This document shows positions 28,835 through 37,420 of a stretch of 64,000 bases of DNA, in pieces. A program made the position numbers and the translations under genes. Position 1 is the stretch's first letter, and each line of letters opens with the position of its first letter. Location: the NCBI GenBank assembly GCA_009773375.1, contig WRPH01000013.1, positions 90,593 through 154,592 of the forward strand, in the 5' to 3' direction. The stretch is from Paracoccaceae bacterium (GTDB lineage: Bacteria > Pseudomonadota > Alphaproteobacteria > Rhodobacterales > Rhodobacteraceae). The notes below the pieces were generated by a model. The model worked only from the letters and a program-made list of their open reading frames with translations. It ran no database searches and was not told where the DNA came from.

Positions 28835-30281
28835 AGCCGATACAGATCGCCGAACTTCGCCTCCAGATAATCCAGCAGCGGGCCTTCGCTCGGCTCAAAA
28901 CCGCAGGCTGCGGCAATAGTGGCACGCGGCTGCCGCAAGCCGCCATGGCGCTGCACCGCCTCGCGCAGCCAGCCCGTCGCCCCCGAGGTGTCGCCCCGCG
29001 CCAGCGCCGCATCCAGATCCGGCACCGCCGCCCGCATCGCCTTGTTCAGACAGCCGGCATAGACATTGCCCAAGGTGTAGGTCGGGAAATAGCCAAACAG
29101 CCCCACCGACCAATGCACATCCTGCAACAGCCCATGCGCCGGGCGATCCACCGCCACGCCGAAATCGGCAAGGAAGCGGTCATTCCACGCAGCCTCCAGA
29201 TCCTTCACCGCCAGATCACCCGCATCATGATGTGCAGGTTGTAATGCACCTCATCGGCTTCGGTGCGGATATAGCCCGGCTGCACCCGGTTCACCGCGCG
29301 GTAAAAGCCCTCTGGCCCATCGACATTCAGCGGGCCGAAGCGTTCCACCATCTGCCCGTGCATCCACGTCGTAAAGCCGCGCCCGCGCCCGATCTGGTTT
29401 TCGTAAATCCGGCTCTGGCTTTCATGCACGCCCATCGACACGCCATGACCGAGCGGCGTCAGCGCATAGTCGGGGTCAATCGCCAGTTCATAGCTGGAAT
29501 GGCCAACCTCATGAATTGTCGAGTAAATGCAGTTGAACGGATCGCTTTCCACCACCCGCGTGGTGATCCGGCTGTCATCGCCGCCGCCCGAGCTGAACGG
29601 ATGCACCGCCAGATCAATCCGCCCCCGGCTCCAGTCATAGCCGAAGGCGCTTGCCATATCCCGCGCCAGCCGCAACTGCGTCTCTTGCGCGAAATGCCCC
29701 TGCAAGGCGGGCGGGGCTTCGCAAGCCAACACCGCCGCGCGCAAATCCACCAGCCGGGGCCGCATCCGATCAAACATGTCACCGAGCGATTCCGCCGTAG
29801 CGCCCGGCTCGTAATCGTCGATCAACGCATCATAAAGATCGCCGCCTTCGGCCAGACATTCCGCTTCCTGCCGCTTCAGCGCGATAACTTCGGCCAAGGT
29901 CGGCAGGAAATCCGCCACCTTGTCCGCCGCCCGCGCCCCGGCCCAGATGCCCTGCGCCACCGAGGTCAGCCGCGCCAAAGCCTCTGCCAGATCACCCGGC
30001 ACCTTGACCGCGCGCAGGTAAGCCCGCTCGATCTGGTAAAGCTGCGCCACAGCCACGTCATCCACCGCGTCGGCATCGGCCAGCCACTGCGCGATCTGCG
30101 GGTTGGTGCGGCGCGCATGCAACACGCCTTCCATCGCCGCCATTTCCTCGCCGCGCTGCTCGGCCCCGCCGCGCGGCATCATGGTTTCCTGATCCCAGCC
30201 CAGCCGTTCGGCCACCTTGGCCAAAGCCTCGGTCTGGCGCTGATAGGCCATCAGCTCTGCATACGCGGTGTTGTTCGTCAT
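28831..30281 (-). pseudogene. M32 (Taq-type) carboxypeptidase, broken by a short frameshifting deletion
   Basis: M32 metallocarboxypeptidases remove C-terminal residues and are about 490-500 residues. The first frame (30281 down to 29205) starts MTNNTAYAELMAYQRQ and contains the zinc motif HEVGH with ESQSRIYEN following; it ends with HYNLHIMMR and four foreign codons. The second frame resumes at about 29220 with GDLAVKDLEAAWNDRFLADFGV and runs to 28831 with LFGYFPTYTLGNVYAGCLN. Between them the family has about nine more residues (a segment like FDLERDLMA), so roughly 28 bases are missing. The start overlaps ctaA by four bases and the end overlaps the MFS gene. Confidence 0.92.
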
Positions 30282-31444
30282 GCCGTCCCCTCCCGGATCG
30301 AGCCCGCCACCGGATAGGCCGACAAATGCCGCGCCCGGATGATCAGAACCCACAAGAATACCGCACCGATCTGATGCGTGATCGCCACATGCGCCTGCGC
30401 CGACGTCAGCACCGCGAAAATCCCCAAGGCCACCTGCGCCAGCAACATCGCCATCACCGCATGAAACGCCCCACGCGTCGCCTGATAGGCCGATTTGCGC
30501 CCGCGCAGCCAGACCACCACGCCAAAGGCAAACAGCAGATAGCCCGACATCCGGTGAATAAACTGCACCAGCCCCGGATTTTCAAAGAACGCATGCCAGA
30601 CCGGCAAAGCCCCGCCCTGCCCGTCCGCCACATAAAACGCATCCGCCGGAAAGAACTGCCCGTTCATCAAGGGCCAGGTCGGAAACGCCCGGCCCGCATC
30701 AATCCCGGCCACCAGCGCCCCCAGCAGGATCTGCAGAAAGGCAAAATGCATCAGCCCGGTGGCAAGCCCGACCAGCTTGCGCTCAGCCCCGCGCCGCGCC
30801 ACCAAAAGATCGGTCTCCGACCGCCCCAGCAGAAACACATGTGCCGCAATCAGCCCCAGAATCACAAAGGCCAGCCCCAGATGTGTCGCCAGCCGATACG
30901 AGGCCACGTCCACCATCGCCCCGGTCAACCCGCTCGATACCATCCACCAGCCAATCGCGCCCTGCAGCCCGCCCAACACACCGATGCCCAGCAACCGCCC
31001 GGTCCAGCCGACCGGCACCTTGCGCGCCAGCACAAAGCCAAAGAACCCGACCGCCCAAACCAAGCCGATCACCCGGCCCAACTGGCGATGCCCCCATTCC
31101 CACCAGAAGATGCTCTTGAACGCCTCCAGCGTCATCGCAGAGTTCTGCAGCTGAAATTCCGGGCTGGCCTGATATTTCGCAAACTCCGCCGCCCAATCGG
31201 CGTCAGACAATGGCGGGATCGCCCCCGTCACCGGCTTCCATTCAGTGATCGACAGCCCCGAATCCGTCAGCCGGGTCAGACCGCCCACCACGATCATGCT
31301 GGCGACCAACAGAAAGATCAGCACCAGCCAGGCCCGGATGCCGCGCCGCGCGCCCTTGCCCGCGCCGTCGATCAAACCGCCCTGCGGCACCACCGGTGCC
31401 TGCGCCGCACCCACCTCTTCGAAAAGCTTGCGTTTTGTGGCCAT
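30278..31444 (-). CDS. ctaA: Heme A synthase (COX15/CtaA)
   Basis: CtaA oxidises the C8 methyl of heme O to formyl, giving heme A for aa3-type cytochrome oxidase, in the inner membrane. The 388-residue protein has eight membrane segments in two four-helix halves. Heme-ligand histidines are in WWEWGHRQLGRVIG, YRLATHLGLAF, FIHRMSGYLLF and AITHQIGAVFLW. The cytoplasmic N-terminus (MATKRKLFEEVG) and GGLTRLTDSGLSITEWKP are typical of alphaproteobacterial type 2 enzymes. It heads a coupled unit with the M32 peptidase and an MFS gene. Confidence 0.96.
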   Translation of the reverse strand: MATKRKLFEEVGAAQAPVVPQGGLIDGAGKGARRGIRAWLVLIFLLVASMIVVGGLTRLTDSGLSITEWKPVTGAIPPLSDADWAAEFAKYQASPEFQLQNSAMTLEAFKSIFWWEWGHRQLGRVIGLVWAVGFFGFVLARKVPVGWTGRLLGIGVLGGLQGAIGWWMVSSGLTGAMVDVASYRLATHLGLAFVILGLIAAHVFLLGRSETDLLVARRGAERKLVGLATGLMHFAFLQILLGALVAGIDAGRAFPTWPLMNGQFFPADAFYVADGQGGALPVWHAFFENPGLVQFIHRMSGYLLFAFGVVVWLRGRKSAYQATRGAFHAVMAMLLAQVALGIFAVLTSAQAHVAITHQIGAVFLWVLIIRARHLSAYPVAGSIREGTA

Positions 31445-31516
31445 CTGCGCCCCCTTTACTTGGGCCAGACACTAGGGCGCACCCCAGCCAGCTTCAAGGG
31501 CTGCCACGGTCATCCT

Positions 31517-31575
31517 CTCTGCCCAAATATCCCGGGGAGTCTGATTGGCCTGCCAATCAGACGGGGCAGAGCCCC
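31517..31575. repeat. Dispersed intergenic repeat, copy at 31.5 kb
   Basis: CTCTGCCCAAATATCCCGGGG, then a perfect 11-bp inverted repeat (GTCTGATTGGC / GCCAATCAGAC), then GGGGCAGAGCCCC. The same plan (AAATAyyCCGGGG word, variable palindrome, GGGGCAG-GCCCC) occurs at 33181. It lies between the GMC oxidoreductase stop and the ctaA start. Confidence 0.75.
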
Positions 31576-31593
31576 ACTGCCTGCCCGCGCGTT

Positions 31594-33081
31594 TCAGCCC
31601 ACCTGCAAGATATGCCGTCCCACCCGCAACGCCAGCGCCGCCACCGTCAAAGACGGGTTCGCCGCAGCCGAAGTCGGCAATACCGAAGCATCGACAACGC
31701 GCAAATTCTCCAGATCATGCGCCCGGCACCACGGATCCACCACTGACGTTGCCGGGTCATGCCCCATCCGCGCCGTGCCGCATTGGTGGCTGGGGGTGCG
31801 CTTTTCAAAGGTCTTGCTCAACACCAGCGGCCAGCCAGCCTTTTTCAACACCGCGCGCAGTTTGGCATTCAGCGCCGCATGCGCCGCCCAGTTCGACCGC
31901 TCCCACTTCAACACGATCTGGCCGTCGCGCAGGAACACTCGGCTTTCCGGGTTCGGCAAATCCTCCGACATCGTCATCAGATGCACCGAATGATCCGCCA
32001 GCCAGCGCGCCAGCGGCAAGGGCAGACCCGACTCAGCCGCCATGATCTCGCCGGTGATGCGGCCCAGCATCTGCACATTGCCCAAAGGCTCGCCGTTCGG
32101 CCCACCCTTAAGATACCAGTCGTTCAGCTGAATGGTCTTCTCATAAACGCTGCGATTGCGGCGGAACGGGCTGACCCCCAGCACCGCCGTTATATTGTGG
32201 TTCATGAAATTGCGGCCGACCTGATCCGAGCCGTTCGCAAGCCCGCCCGGATGCTCGGCACTGGCCGAGGCCAGCAGCAAAGCCGCCGATTTCACCGCCC
32301 CCGCGCACAGGCAGACCTGCGGCGCCGAAATCCGCTCGACCACGCCGCCGCGTTCAAACTCCACCGCCGTCACCCGCCGACCCGCCGCAATCAACCGCGT
32401 CACCTTGGCATTGCGGATCAGCGTCACATTCGGATGCGCCAAAGCCTGCGCCAGCCCGATGGTTTCGGCATCCATCTTGCCGCCACGGGTGTTCGGAAAG
32501 CCGTCAAACGTCACCGCACCGCCCTTCAGCCACAGCTCAATATCCACCCCCAGCGGCAAAGCCCCCGGATGCAAACCCTGCGCTTTCAATCGGTTGCACA
32601 GATCGACTATATCCGGCTCATGCGGCACCGGCGGGTGCGGATAGGGCCGCGAGTGTGCAGGCTCGGTGGGGTCTTCGCCCAAAGCGCCGCGCACCTGATA
32701 CATCTCCTCCGCCGCCTGATAGTCCGGCTCGAATTCCTCATAGCTCATCGGCCAGCCCGGCGCAGTGCCACCCATATGCCGCAAGGGCCTGAAATCCTCG
32801 GCCCGATAGCGCATCAACACCGCGCCATAGAATTTCGAATTGCCGCCCGGATGGTAATAATTGTTCGGCGCAAAACTGCCGCCATCGGCATCGAGCCAGC
32901 TTTCCTTCGGGCTGAAAAACCCCGACCCGAACACCGCCCAAGGGTCACGCGCCTGCGGGCAATCAGCCAACCAGTCGCCGCGCTCCAATATGGTGATCTT
33001 GCGCCCCGAAGGTGCCAGCGCCGCCGCCAGCGTCGCCCCGCCCATGCCAGAACCGATGATCAGAATATCCGGGGTGCTCAT
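31594..33081 (-). CDS. GMC-family FAD-dependent oxidoreductase
   Basis: A 495-residue flavoprotein. The FAD dinucleotide-binding motif ILIIGSGMGGATLAAAL is at residues 6-22, followed by ERGDWL. GGNSKFYGAVLMRY is the second FAD contact. The C-terminal half has THQ-like HQCGTARMGHDP and ending NPSLTVAALALRVGRHIL, both typical of GMC oxidoreductases. The likely active-site His is in SHQCGT. The substrate (sugar, alcohol or sterol-like) is not predictable. No partner cytochrome or gluconate-dehydrogenase subunit 3 gene is adjacent. A dispersed repeat lies on each side. Confidence 0.9.
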   Translation of the reverse strand: MSTPDILIIGSGMGGATLAAALAPSGRKITILERGDWLADCPQARDPWAVFGSGFFSPKESWLDADGGSFAPNNYYHPGGNSKFYGAVLMRYRAEDFRPLRHMGGTAPGWPMSYEEFEPDYQAAEEMYQVRGALGEDPTEPAHSRPYPHPPVPHEPDIVDLCNRLKAQGLHPGALPLGVDIELWLKGGAVTFDGFPNTRGGKMDAETIGLAQALAHPNVTLIRNAKVTRLIAAGRRVTAVEFERGGVVERISAPQVCLCAGAVKSAALLLASASAEHPGGLANGSDQVGRNFMNHNITAVLGVSPFRRNRSVYEKTIQLNDWYLKGGPNGEPLGNVQMLGRITGEIMAAESGLPLPLARWLADHSVHLMTMSEDLPNPESRVFLRDGQIVLKWERSNWAAHAALNAKLRAVLKKAGWPLVLSKTFEKRTPSHQCGTARMGHDPATSVVDPWCRAHDLENLRVVDASVLPTSAAANPSLTVAALALRVGRHILQVG

Positions 33082-33180
33082 GGGGCCTCGCGCAAGATGT
33101 TATCGCAAACATCTTCGCAGAACCCGCCGCCCGCGTCACGCCCAGATCGCGGCGAACACGCAAACAACGCCGCATTCCAG

Positions 33181-33240
33181 CTTCATCTTGGCAAAAATAC
33201 TCCGGGGTGAGGCGCAACGCGCCGAGGGGCAGCGCCCCTC
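33181..33240. repeat. Dispersed intergenic repeat, copy at 33.2 kb
   Basis: CTTCATCTTGGCAAAAATAC then TCCGGGG, a short palindrome (GGCGC aac GCGCC) and GGGGCAGCGCCCCT. Same architecture as the copy at 31517. It is in the spacer upstream of the GMC oxidoreductase gene. Confidence 0.75.
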
Positions 33241-33330
33241 TGCCCGGCTCAAACCTTAACAAAGCCTGAATCGGCCATGATCAACCAACTGAAATACAAC
33301 ACAAAAATTTGGTCCCGAGTTGGGACCGCC

Positions 33331-34068
33331 CTATTCCCCCTGCTGGCGCAGCTTGTAGGCAATCTGCCGCAACATGCCATGAAAGGTCTGCACCTCCGCG
33401 CGGGTCAACCCCAACCGCGACCACATGTTGCGCAGGCTGGCCTTCATCCCCGCCACCTTCGCTTCCGGAAAGAAGAACCCTGCCGCCTCCAGCCGTTCCT
33501 CAAAGTGATCGCCCAGCTTTTCGACCTCGATCGCACTGGCAAACTCGGTCCGCGCCATTTCCTGCACCACCCCCGCCGCAGGCTCGGTCTGCCGCCGCCA
33601 CTCATACCCCATCAACAGCACGCATTGCGCCAGGTTGAGCGAGGCAAACTCCGGGTTGACCGGCACCGTCACGATCGCATTGGCCAGCACCACATCTTCG
33701 TTCTCCAGCCCCGCCCGCTCCGGCCCGAACAGCACGCCGACCTTCTTGCCCGCCGCGACCAGTGCCCGAGCATGTTCCATCGCCGCCTCCGGCGTATAGA
33801 CCGGCTTGGTCAGCTCCCGCCCCCGCGCCGTGGTGGCAAAGATGAAATCACAATCCGCAATCGCGGCCTGCACATCCGGGAACAACCCGGCCTGATCCAG
33901 CACCCGCCCCGCCCCCGACGCCATCGCCACCGCCGCCGAATTCGGCCAGCCATCACGCGGAGCCACGATCCGCATCCGCTCCAGCCCGAAATTCAGCATC
34001 GCCCGCGCGGCGGCACCGATATTCTCGCCCATCTGCGGGCGCACAAGAATGAATGCAGGCGGGATCAT
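33331..34068 (-). CDS. trmJ: SpoU/TrmH-type RNA methyltransferase, TrmJ-like
   Basis: A 245-residue SPOUT methyltransferase; TrmJ adds 2'-O-methyl groups at position 32 of tRNAs. The N-terminus MIPPAFILVRPQMGENIGAAARAMLNFG is the family's substrate-side motif. The SAM-binding knot is seen as VGVLFGPERAGLENED, IVTVPVNPEFASLNLAQCV. The C-terminal helices (VEKLGDHFEERLEAAGFF, then MWSRLGLTRAEVQTFHGML) match TrmJ. The ATG at 34068 is used; the open frame to 34131 adds unrelated residues. Confidence 0.92.
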   Translation of the reverse strand: MIPPAFILVRPQMGENIGAAARAMLNFGLERMRIVAPRDGWPNSAAVAMASGAGRVLDQAGLFPDVQAAIADCDFIFATTARGRELTKPVYTPEAAMEHARALVAAGKKVGVLFGPERAGLENEDVVLANAIVTVPVNPEFASLNLAQCVLLMGYEWRRQTEPAAGVVQEMARTEFASAIEVEKLGDHFEERLEAAGFFFPEAKVAGMKASLRNMWSRLGLTRAEVQTFHGMLRQIAYKLRQQGE

Positions 34069-34170
34069 CGGCAACCTCTGGTAAAGATGTCGCCTGATAC
34101 GCCAGCCCGGCTTCCTAGCCAAGCCCGCCAATCTGCGCTATCAGGGGCCAACTTCATGCAGGAACACGCC

Positions 34171-34791
34171 ATGGCCGACCAAGACCGCCCGCAGATCACC
34201 CTGATCACCCCGCCCGCGATTGATCTGGAAACCTTCCCCGACCGGCTTGCCGCCGTTCTGGACAGCACCGAGATCGCCTGCGTCCGCCTTGCCTTGGCGG
34301 GCAAGGACGAAGACATGATCCAACGCGCCGCCGACGCCTGCCGGCTGGTCAGCCACGCCCGCGACGTGGCCATCGTGATCGAAAACCACATGCTGATGGT
34401 GCAGCGGCTCGGCCTTGACGGGGTGCACCTGACCGATGGTGCCCGGCAAGTGCGGTACGTTCGCAAGGAACTGGGCAGCGATGCGATTGTCGGCAGCTTT
34501 TGCGGCGTCACCCGGCACGAGGGCATGAATGCAGGCGAGGCCGGGGCGGATTATGTCGCCTTCGGCCCGGTCGGCACCACACCGCTGGGCACCGGCGAGC
34601 AGGTGGAGTTTGATCTGTTCGAATGGTGGAGCCAGGTCATCGAAGTGCCGGTGATCGCCGAAGGCGCCCTGACCCGCGAGTTGGTTGCGAAGTTTGGCCC
34701 GGTCACGGATTTCTTCGGCATTGGCGAGGAAATCTGGGCCGCAGAAGACCCCGTGCTGGCGTTGAAAGAGCTGATCGCCCCGCTCGGCTAA
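34171..34791 (+). CDS. Thiamine phosphate synthase/TenI-family protein
   Basis: A 206-residue TIM-barrel protein of the ThiE/TenI superfamily, which couples HMP-pyrophosphate and thiazole phosphate (ThiE) or aromatises the thiazole (TenI). Visible are GLDGVHLTDGARQVR (the usual GxHLGQ region, here with T-D in place of G-Q), GSFCGVTRHEGMNAGEAGADYVAFGPV (matching the VS-x-HS...ADYVGFGP region), and VPVIAEGALT. The altered motifs suggest it is not a standard ThiE. The ATG at 34171 has AGGA eight bases upstream. It diverges from trmJ; no thi genes are adjacent. Confidence 0.8.
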   Translation: MADQDRPQITLITPPAIDLETFPDRLAAVLDSTEIACVRLALAGKDEDMIQRAADACRLVSHARDVAIVIENHMLMVQRLGLDGVHLTDGARQVRYVRKELGSDAIVGSFCGVTRHEGMNAGEAGADYVAFGPVGTTPLGTGEQVEFDLFEWWSQVIEVPVIAEGALTRELVAKFGPVTDFFGIGEEIWAAEDPVLALKELIAPLG

Positions 34792-34826
34792 GGAGCCACT
34801 GGGTTAAGCGGAAATCGGTCTTGCCG

Positions 34827-35648
34827 CTAGGTCTCTGCCAAAGGATGGCTGGCGCGGATCACCCGCTCGCAATGCGCGGCAAGCTCTTTTCGGCTGGCAA
34901 AGGCATCCACCGGCACTTCCGGGTGAAAGATCACTTCAACCCGACCCTGCTTGCGGGCGGCCAATATCTGCAACAGGTGCGGCGCAAAATCCATCTCGCC
35001 CCACCAGCCATAAAACCGCGGATCTTCGCCCTGGGGCGCGTGATAGGCGACCGTCACAGGCTGGATATACAGAATCCGGTCCAGCCCGTGACTGTAAAAC
35101 GCCGCAAACAGCGTTGATTTGAACGGCAGAACCCGGATCGCATCGGTGCTGGTGCCCTCGGGAAAGAACATCAGCTTGTGGCCCGCGCGCAGACGGTCTT
35201 CAAACACCGCTTGTTGCCGCTTCGCCTCGCTGCCCTTGCGGGCGATAAACACTGTGCCAGTGGCGCGGGCGAGCCAGCCGATACCGGGCCAGCTTTCGAC
35301 CTCGGATTTCGAGACAAAATACACCCGCTGCACCGCATTCAGCGCAAAGATGTCCAGCCATGACGAATGGTTGGCCACCACCGCGCCCTTTTGCTGCATC
35401 GGCACCCCGCGCGTGGTCAATGGCAGCCGCAGGATCGGGAAGGCGATACGGCAGACAAATTGGGTGATATGTGGCGTCAGCGGACGGTTCAGGCCAAACA
35501 ACGGCCGCTCGATCATGCGGACCAGCAGCAGCAGGGCAAGGCAGCCATAGGTCAGCGCCCCCAGAATGCCGCCGCGCCAGATCACCCGCAGCCACCCGGC
35601 AGCACCGATGCGTGGTTGACGGGCCGGAGCCTCGCGCCAACCGCTCAT
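34827..35648 (-). CDS. olsA: Lyso-ornithine lipid O-acyltransferase (PlsC family)
   Basis: OlsA adds the second acyl chain to lyso-ornithine lipid at the inner membrane. The 273-residue protein has an N-terminal membrane segment (VIWRGGILGALTYGCLALLLL) and the PlsC motifs NHSSWLD (HX4D, about residue 93) and FFPEGTSTD. A general 1-acyl-glycerol-3-phosphate acyltransferase is the alternative. The four-base overlap with the upstream olsB gene favours the ornithine-lipid role, since the two steps are sequential. These phosphorus-free lipids are common in Rhodobacteraceae. Confidence 0.9.
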   Translation of the reverse strand: MSGWREAPARQPRIGAAGWLRVIWRGGILGALTYGCLALLLLVRMIERPLFGLNRPLTPHITQFVCRIAFPILRLPLTTRGVPMQQKGAVVANHSSWLDIFALNAVQRVYFVSKSEVESWPGIGWLARATGTVFIARKGSEAKRQQAVFEDRLRAGHKLMFFPEGTSTDAIRVLPFKSTLFAAFYSHGLDRILYIQPVTVAYHAPQGEDPRFYGWWGEMDFAPHLLQILAARKQGRVEVIFHPEVPVDAFASRKELAAHCERVIRASHPLAET

Positions 35649-36430
35649 GCCTCGCGCGCCTGTTTGCGCAGGTAGAATTCGCGGTGCTTGGCGCTCATCT
35701 TTTCGGTATCCATCACCAGACAGACATCGGTGGTGTTGAAGGCATGATCCAGCCACGCCCCCTGCCCGACAAAGCCACCAAGACGCAGATAGGCCTTGAT
35801 CAAGGCCGGCGTCCCGGCCAGCGCCGCCTTGCGATCCAACTTTTCGATCGGGATCAGGTCCATCGCCAAAGCATGTTCGGGCCGTGCCACCACGCGCAGG
35901 GCGGCAGGGGCAAGATGATGGTGATGCAGATAGGCCAAGGGCTGCGCCAGCGCGGCAATATTGGTGCCGTGGAAGGACGCCACGCCAAACAGCACCTCGA
36001 TTTGCCGATCCAGCACATACTCGGCCAGCGCGTTCCACAGATGAAACATCGCCGTGCCACCGCGATAATCGGGATGCACGCAAGATCGGCCCAGTTCCAA
36101 CAGCCGCCGCCCCGAGGTTTTCAGTGCCGTCAGATCATATTCGGACTCCGAATAGAACCGCCCCGACAGCGCCAGACGGTCCGAGGGGAGCAGCCGGTAG
36201 ACACCCACCACATCCTCCAGCGCTTCGGCGTCGCGACGGGGGTCGATCAGCAGCAGGTGGTCGAAATAGGGGTCAAACTCATCCTGTTCGATCTGCGCAT
36301 CATGATCAACCAACGGGCCAGAGCCGCCCAATTCCTGCACAAAGACCCGGTAACGCAACCGCTGCGCCGCGCGCAGATCGCGGGCATCCTTGGCCAGTCT
36401 GAGCGTAAAGGGAATGTCGTCAGCGTTCAT
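35645..36430 (-). CDS. olsB: L-ornithine N(alpha)-acyltransferase
   Basis: OlsB transfers a 3-hydroxyacyl group from acyl-ACP to the alpha-amino group of ornithine, the first step of ornithine-lipid synthesis. The 261-residue protein has the GNAT-like acyltransferase pattern typical of OlsB: LRLAKDARDLRAAQRLRYRVFVQELG near the start, EFDPYFDHLLLID, VVGVYRLL and LELGRSCVHPDYRGGTAMFHLW. Its stop overlaps the olsA start (ATGA), giving a two-gene operon. A CtrA-type box lies about 165 bases upstream. Confidence 0.93.
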   Translation of the reverse strand: MNADDIPFTLRLAKDARDLRAAQRLRYRVFVQELGGSGPLVDHDAQIEQDEFDPYFDHLLLIDPRRDAEALEDVVGVYRLLPSDRLALSGRFYSESEYDLTALKTSGRRLLELGRSCVHPDYRGGTAMFHLWNALAEYVLDRQIEVLFGVASFHGTNIAALAQPLAYLHHHHLAPAALRVVARPEHALAMDLIPIEKLDRKAALAGTPALIKAYLRLGGFVGQGAWLDHAFNTTDVCLVMDTEKMSAKHREFYLRKQAREA

Positions 36431-36592
36431 CGGTCAGGTCCGGCAGTCAGGGCGACACTTTGTCTTATGATGCGGCAGGCGGCAATGCAACCGCATGACC
36501 GCATCCCCCGACGGGTCGGGATTTCAGGATTGTCGCGCCCCTGATTTCTCTCCAAGGTCACAACCGGGAACAATCGGCAAAATTTTGTCGCG

Positions 36593-36607
36593 TTAACTCA
36601 GGATTAA
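36593..36607. promoter_or_regulatory. Candidate CtrA box (TTAA-N7-TTAA)
   Basis: TTAACTCAGGATTAA matches the full CtrA consensus. It lies between the olsB start (36430) and the DUF3553 stop (36620), and 217 bases upstream of chpT, which feeds phosphate to CtrA. Which gene it would control is uncertain; a chance match is possible. Confidence 0.5.
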
Positions 36608-36619
36608 CCAGTTGCTGCG

Positions 36620-36793
36620 TCAATGCGAGAAATCGGGGCGCAAATCCACTTGTCGGAGGTCGATCACCACCTTGCCCGCATGCTCGAAATTCACCGTGAC
36701 GCGGTGGCCAATTGCCGACTGCACCTGCCCCAGCCCCCAATCGGGCTGCGACGGATGCCGCACCAGCATGCCCGGTTCCAGAACCCCTGCCAT
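36620..36793 (-). CDS. DUF3553 small protein
   Basis: A 57-residue protein, MAGVLEPGMLVRHPSQPDWG onward, with GLGQVQSAIGHRVTVNFEHAGKVVID. This is the DUF3553 pattern, related to the Tudor-like domain found at the C-terminus of UvrD/PcrA helicases. Function unknown. The ATG at 36793 has GAGG at suitable spacing; an adjacent ATG at 36796 is possible. It is divergent from chpT with a 30-base gap, so the two promoters overlap the coding starts. Confidence 0.82.
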   Translation of the reverse strand: MAGVLEPGMLVRHPSQPDWGLGQVQSAIGHRVTVNFEHAGKVVIDLRQVDLRPDFSH

Positions 36794-36823
36794 CATCGCC
36801 TCGCTTTGTTGAAGGAACGCCTC

Positions 36824-37420
36824 GTGCCGGAAAAGCCCGATCTTGCCGCCCTCGTCGGTTCGCGTATTTGCCACGACCTTATCAGCCCAATCGGCGCCAT
36901 CGGCAACGGGGTGGAACTGATGTTGATGGACCCCGGCAGCACCGGCCCGGAAATGGCACTGATCACCGAAAGCGTTGCCCACGCCAATGCCCGCATCCGG
37001 TTCTTTCGCATCGCGTTCGGCGCAGCCGGCCCGGATCAGCGCATCGGCCGCACCGAGGTGACAGCGGTGATTTCCGATATGACCCACGGCGGGCGGGTGA
37101 CAATCGACTGGGACAGCCCCACCGATCTGCCGCGCCGCGATGTCAAACGGGTGTTTCTGCTGATTCTCTGCCTTGAAACCGCCCTGCCCTACGGTGGCCG
37201 CATCAGCATTGACCGCAACGACACCCGCTGGAGCTTGCAGGCAAGTGCGGCAAAAATGAAGGTCGCCCCCCGCCTTTGGGAATGCCTGATCAACCCGGCG
37301 GCCCCCGCAGAAATCGGCCCGGCACAGGTCCAATTCCTGCTGGTGCCCGAAGAAATCTCGCGTCAGCACCGCCGCCTGACCACGGAACTGGCAGAAAACC
37401 AGATCAGGCTCAGCTTCTGA
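36824..37420 (+). CDS. chpT: Histidine phosphotransferase ChpT
   Basis: ChpT relays phosphate from the hybrid kinase CckA to CtrA in the alphaproteobacterial cell-cycle and motility circuit. The 198-residue product starts at a GTG with AAGGA upstream and has [22 protein letters not shown], where His17 is the phosphorylation site, followed by the degenerate ATPase-like domain ([21 protein letters not shown]). An open frame upstream to 36623 overlaps DUF3553 on the other strand and is not used. It overlaps the proA 3' end tail to tail by 11 bases. Confidence 0.9.
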   Translation: MPEKPDLAALVGSRICHDLISPIGAIGNGVELMLMDPGSTGPEMALITESVAHANARIRFFRIAFGAAGPDQRIGRTEVTAVISDMTHGGRVTIDWDSPTDLPRRDVKRVFLLILCLETALPYGGRISIDRNDTRWSLQASAAKMKVAPRLWECLINPAAPAEIGPAQVQFLLVPEEISRQHRRLTTELAENQIRLSF

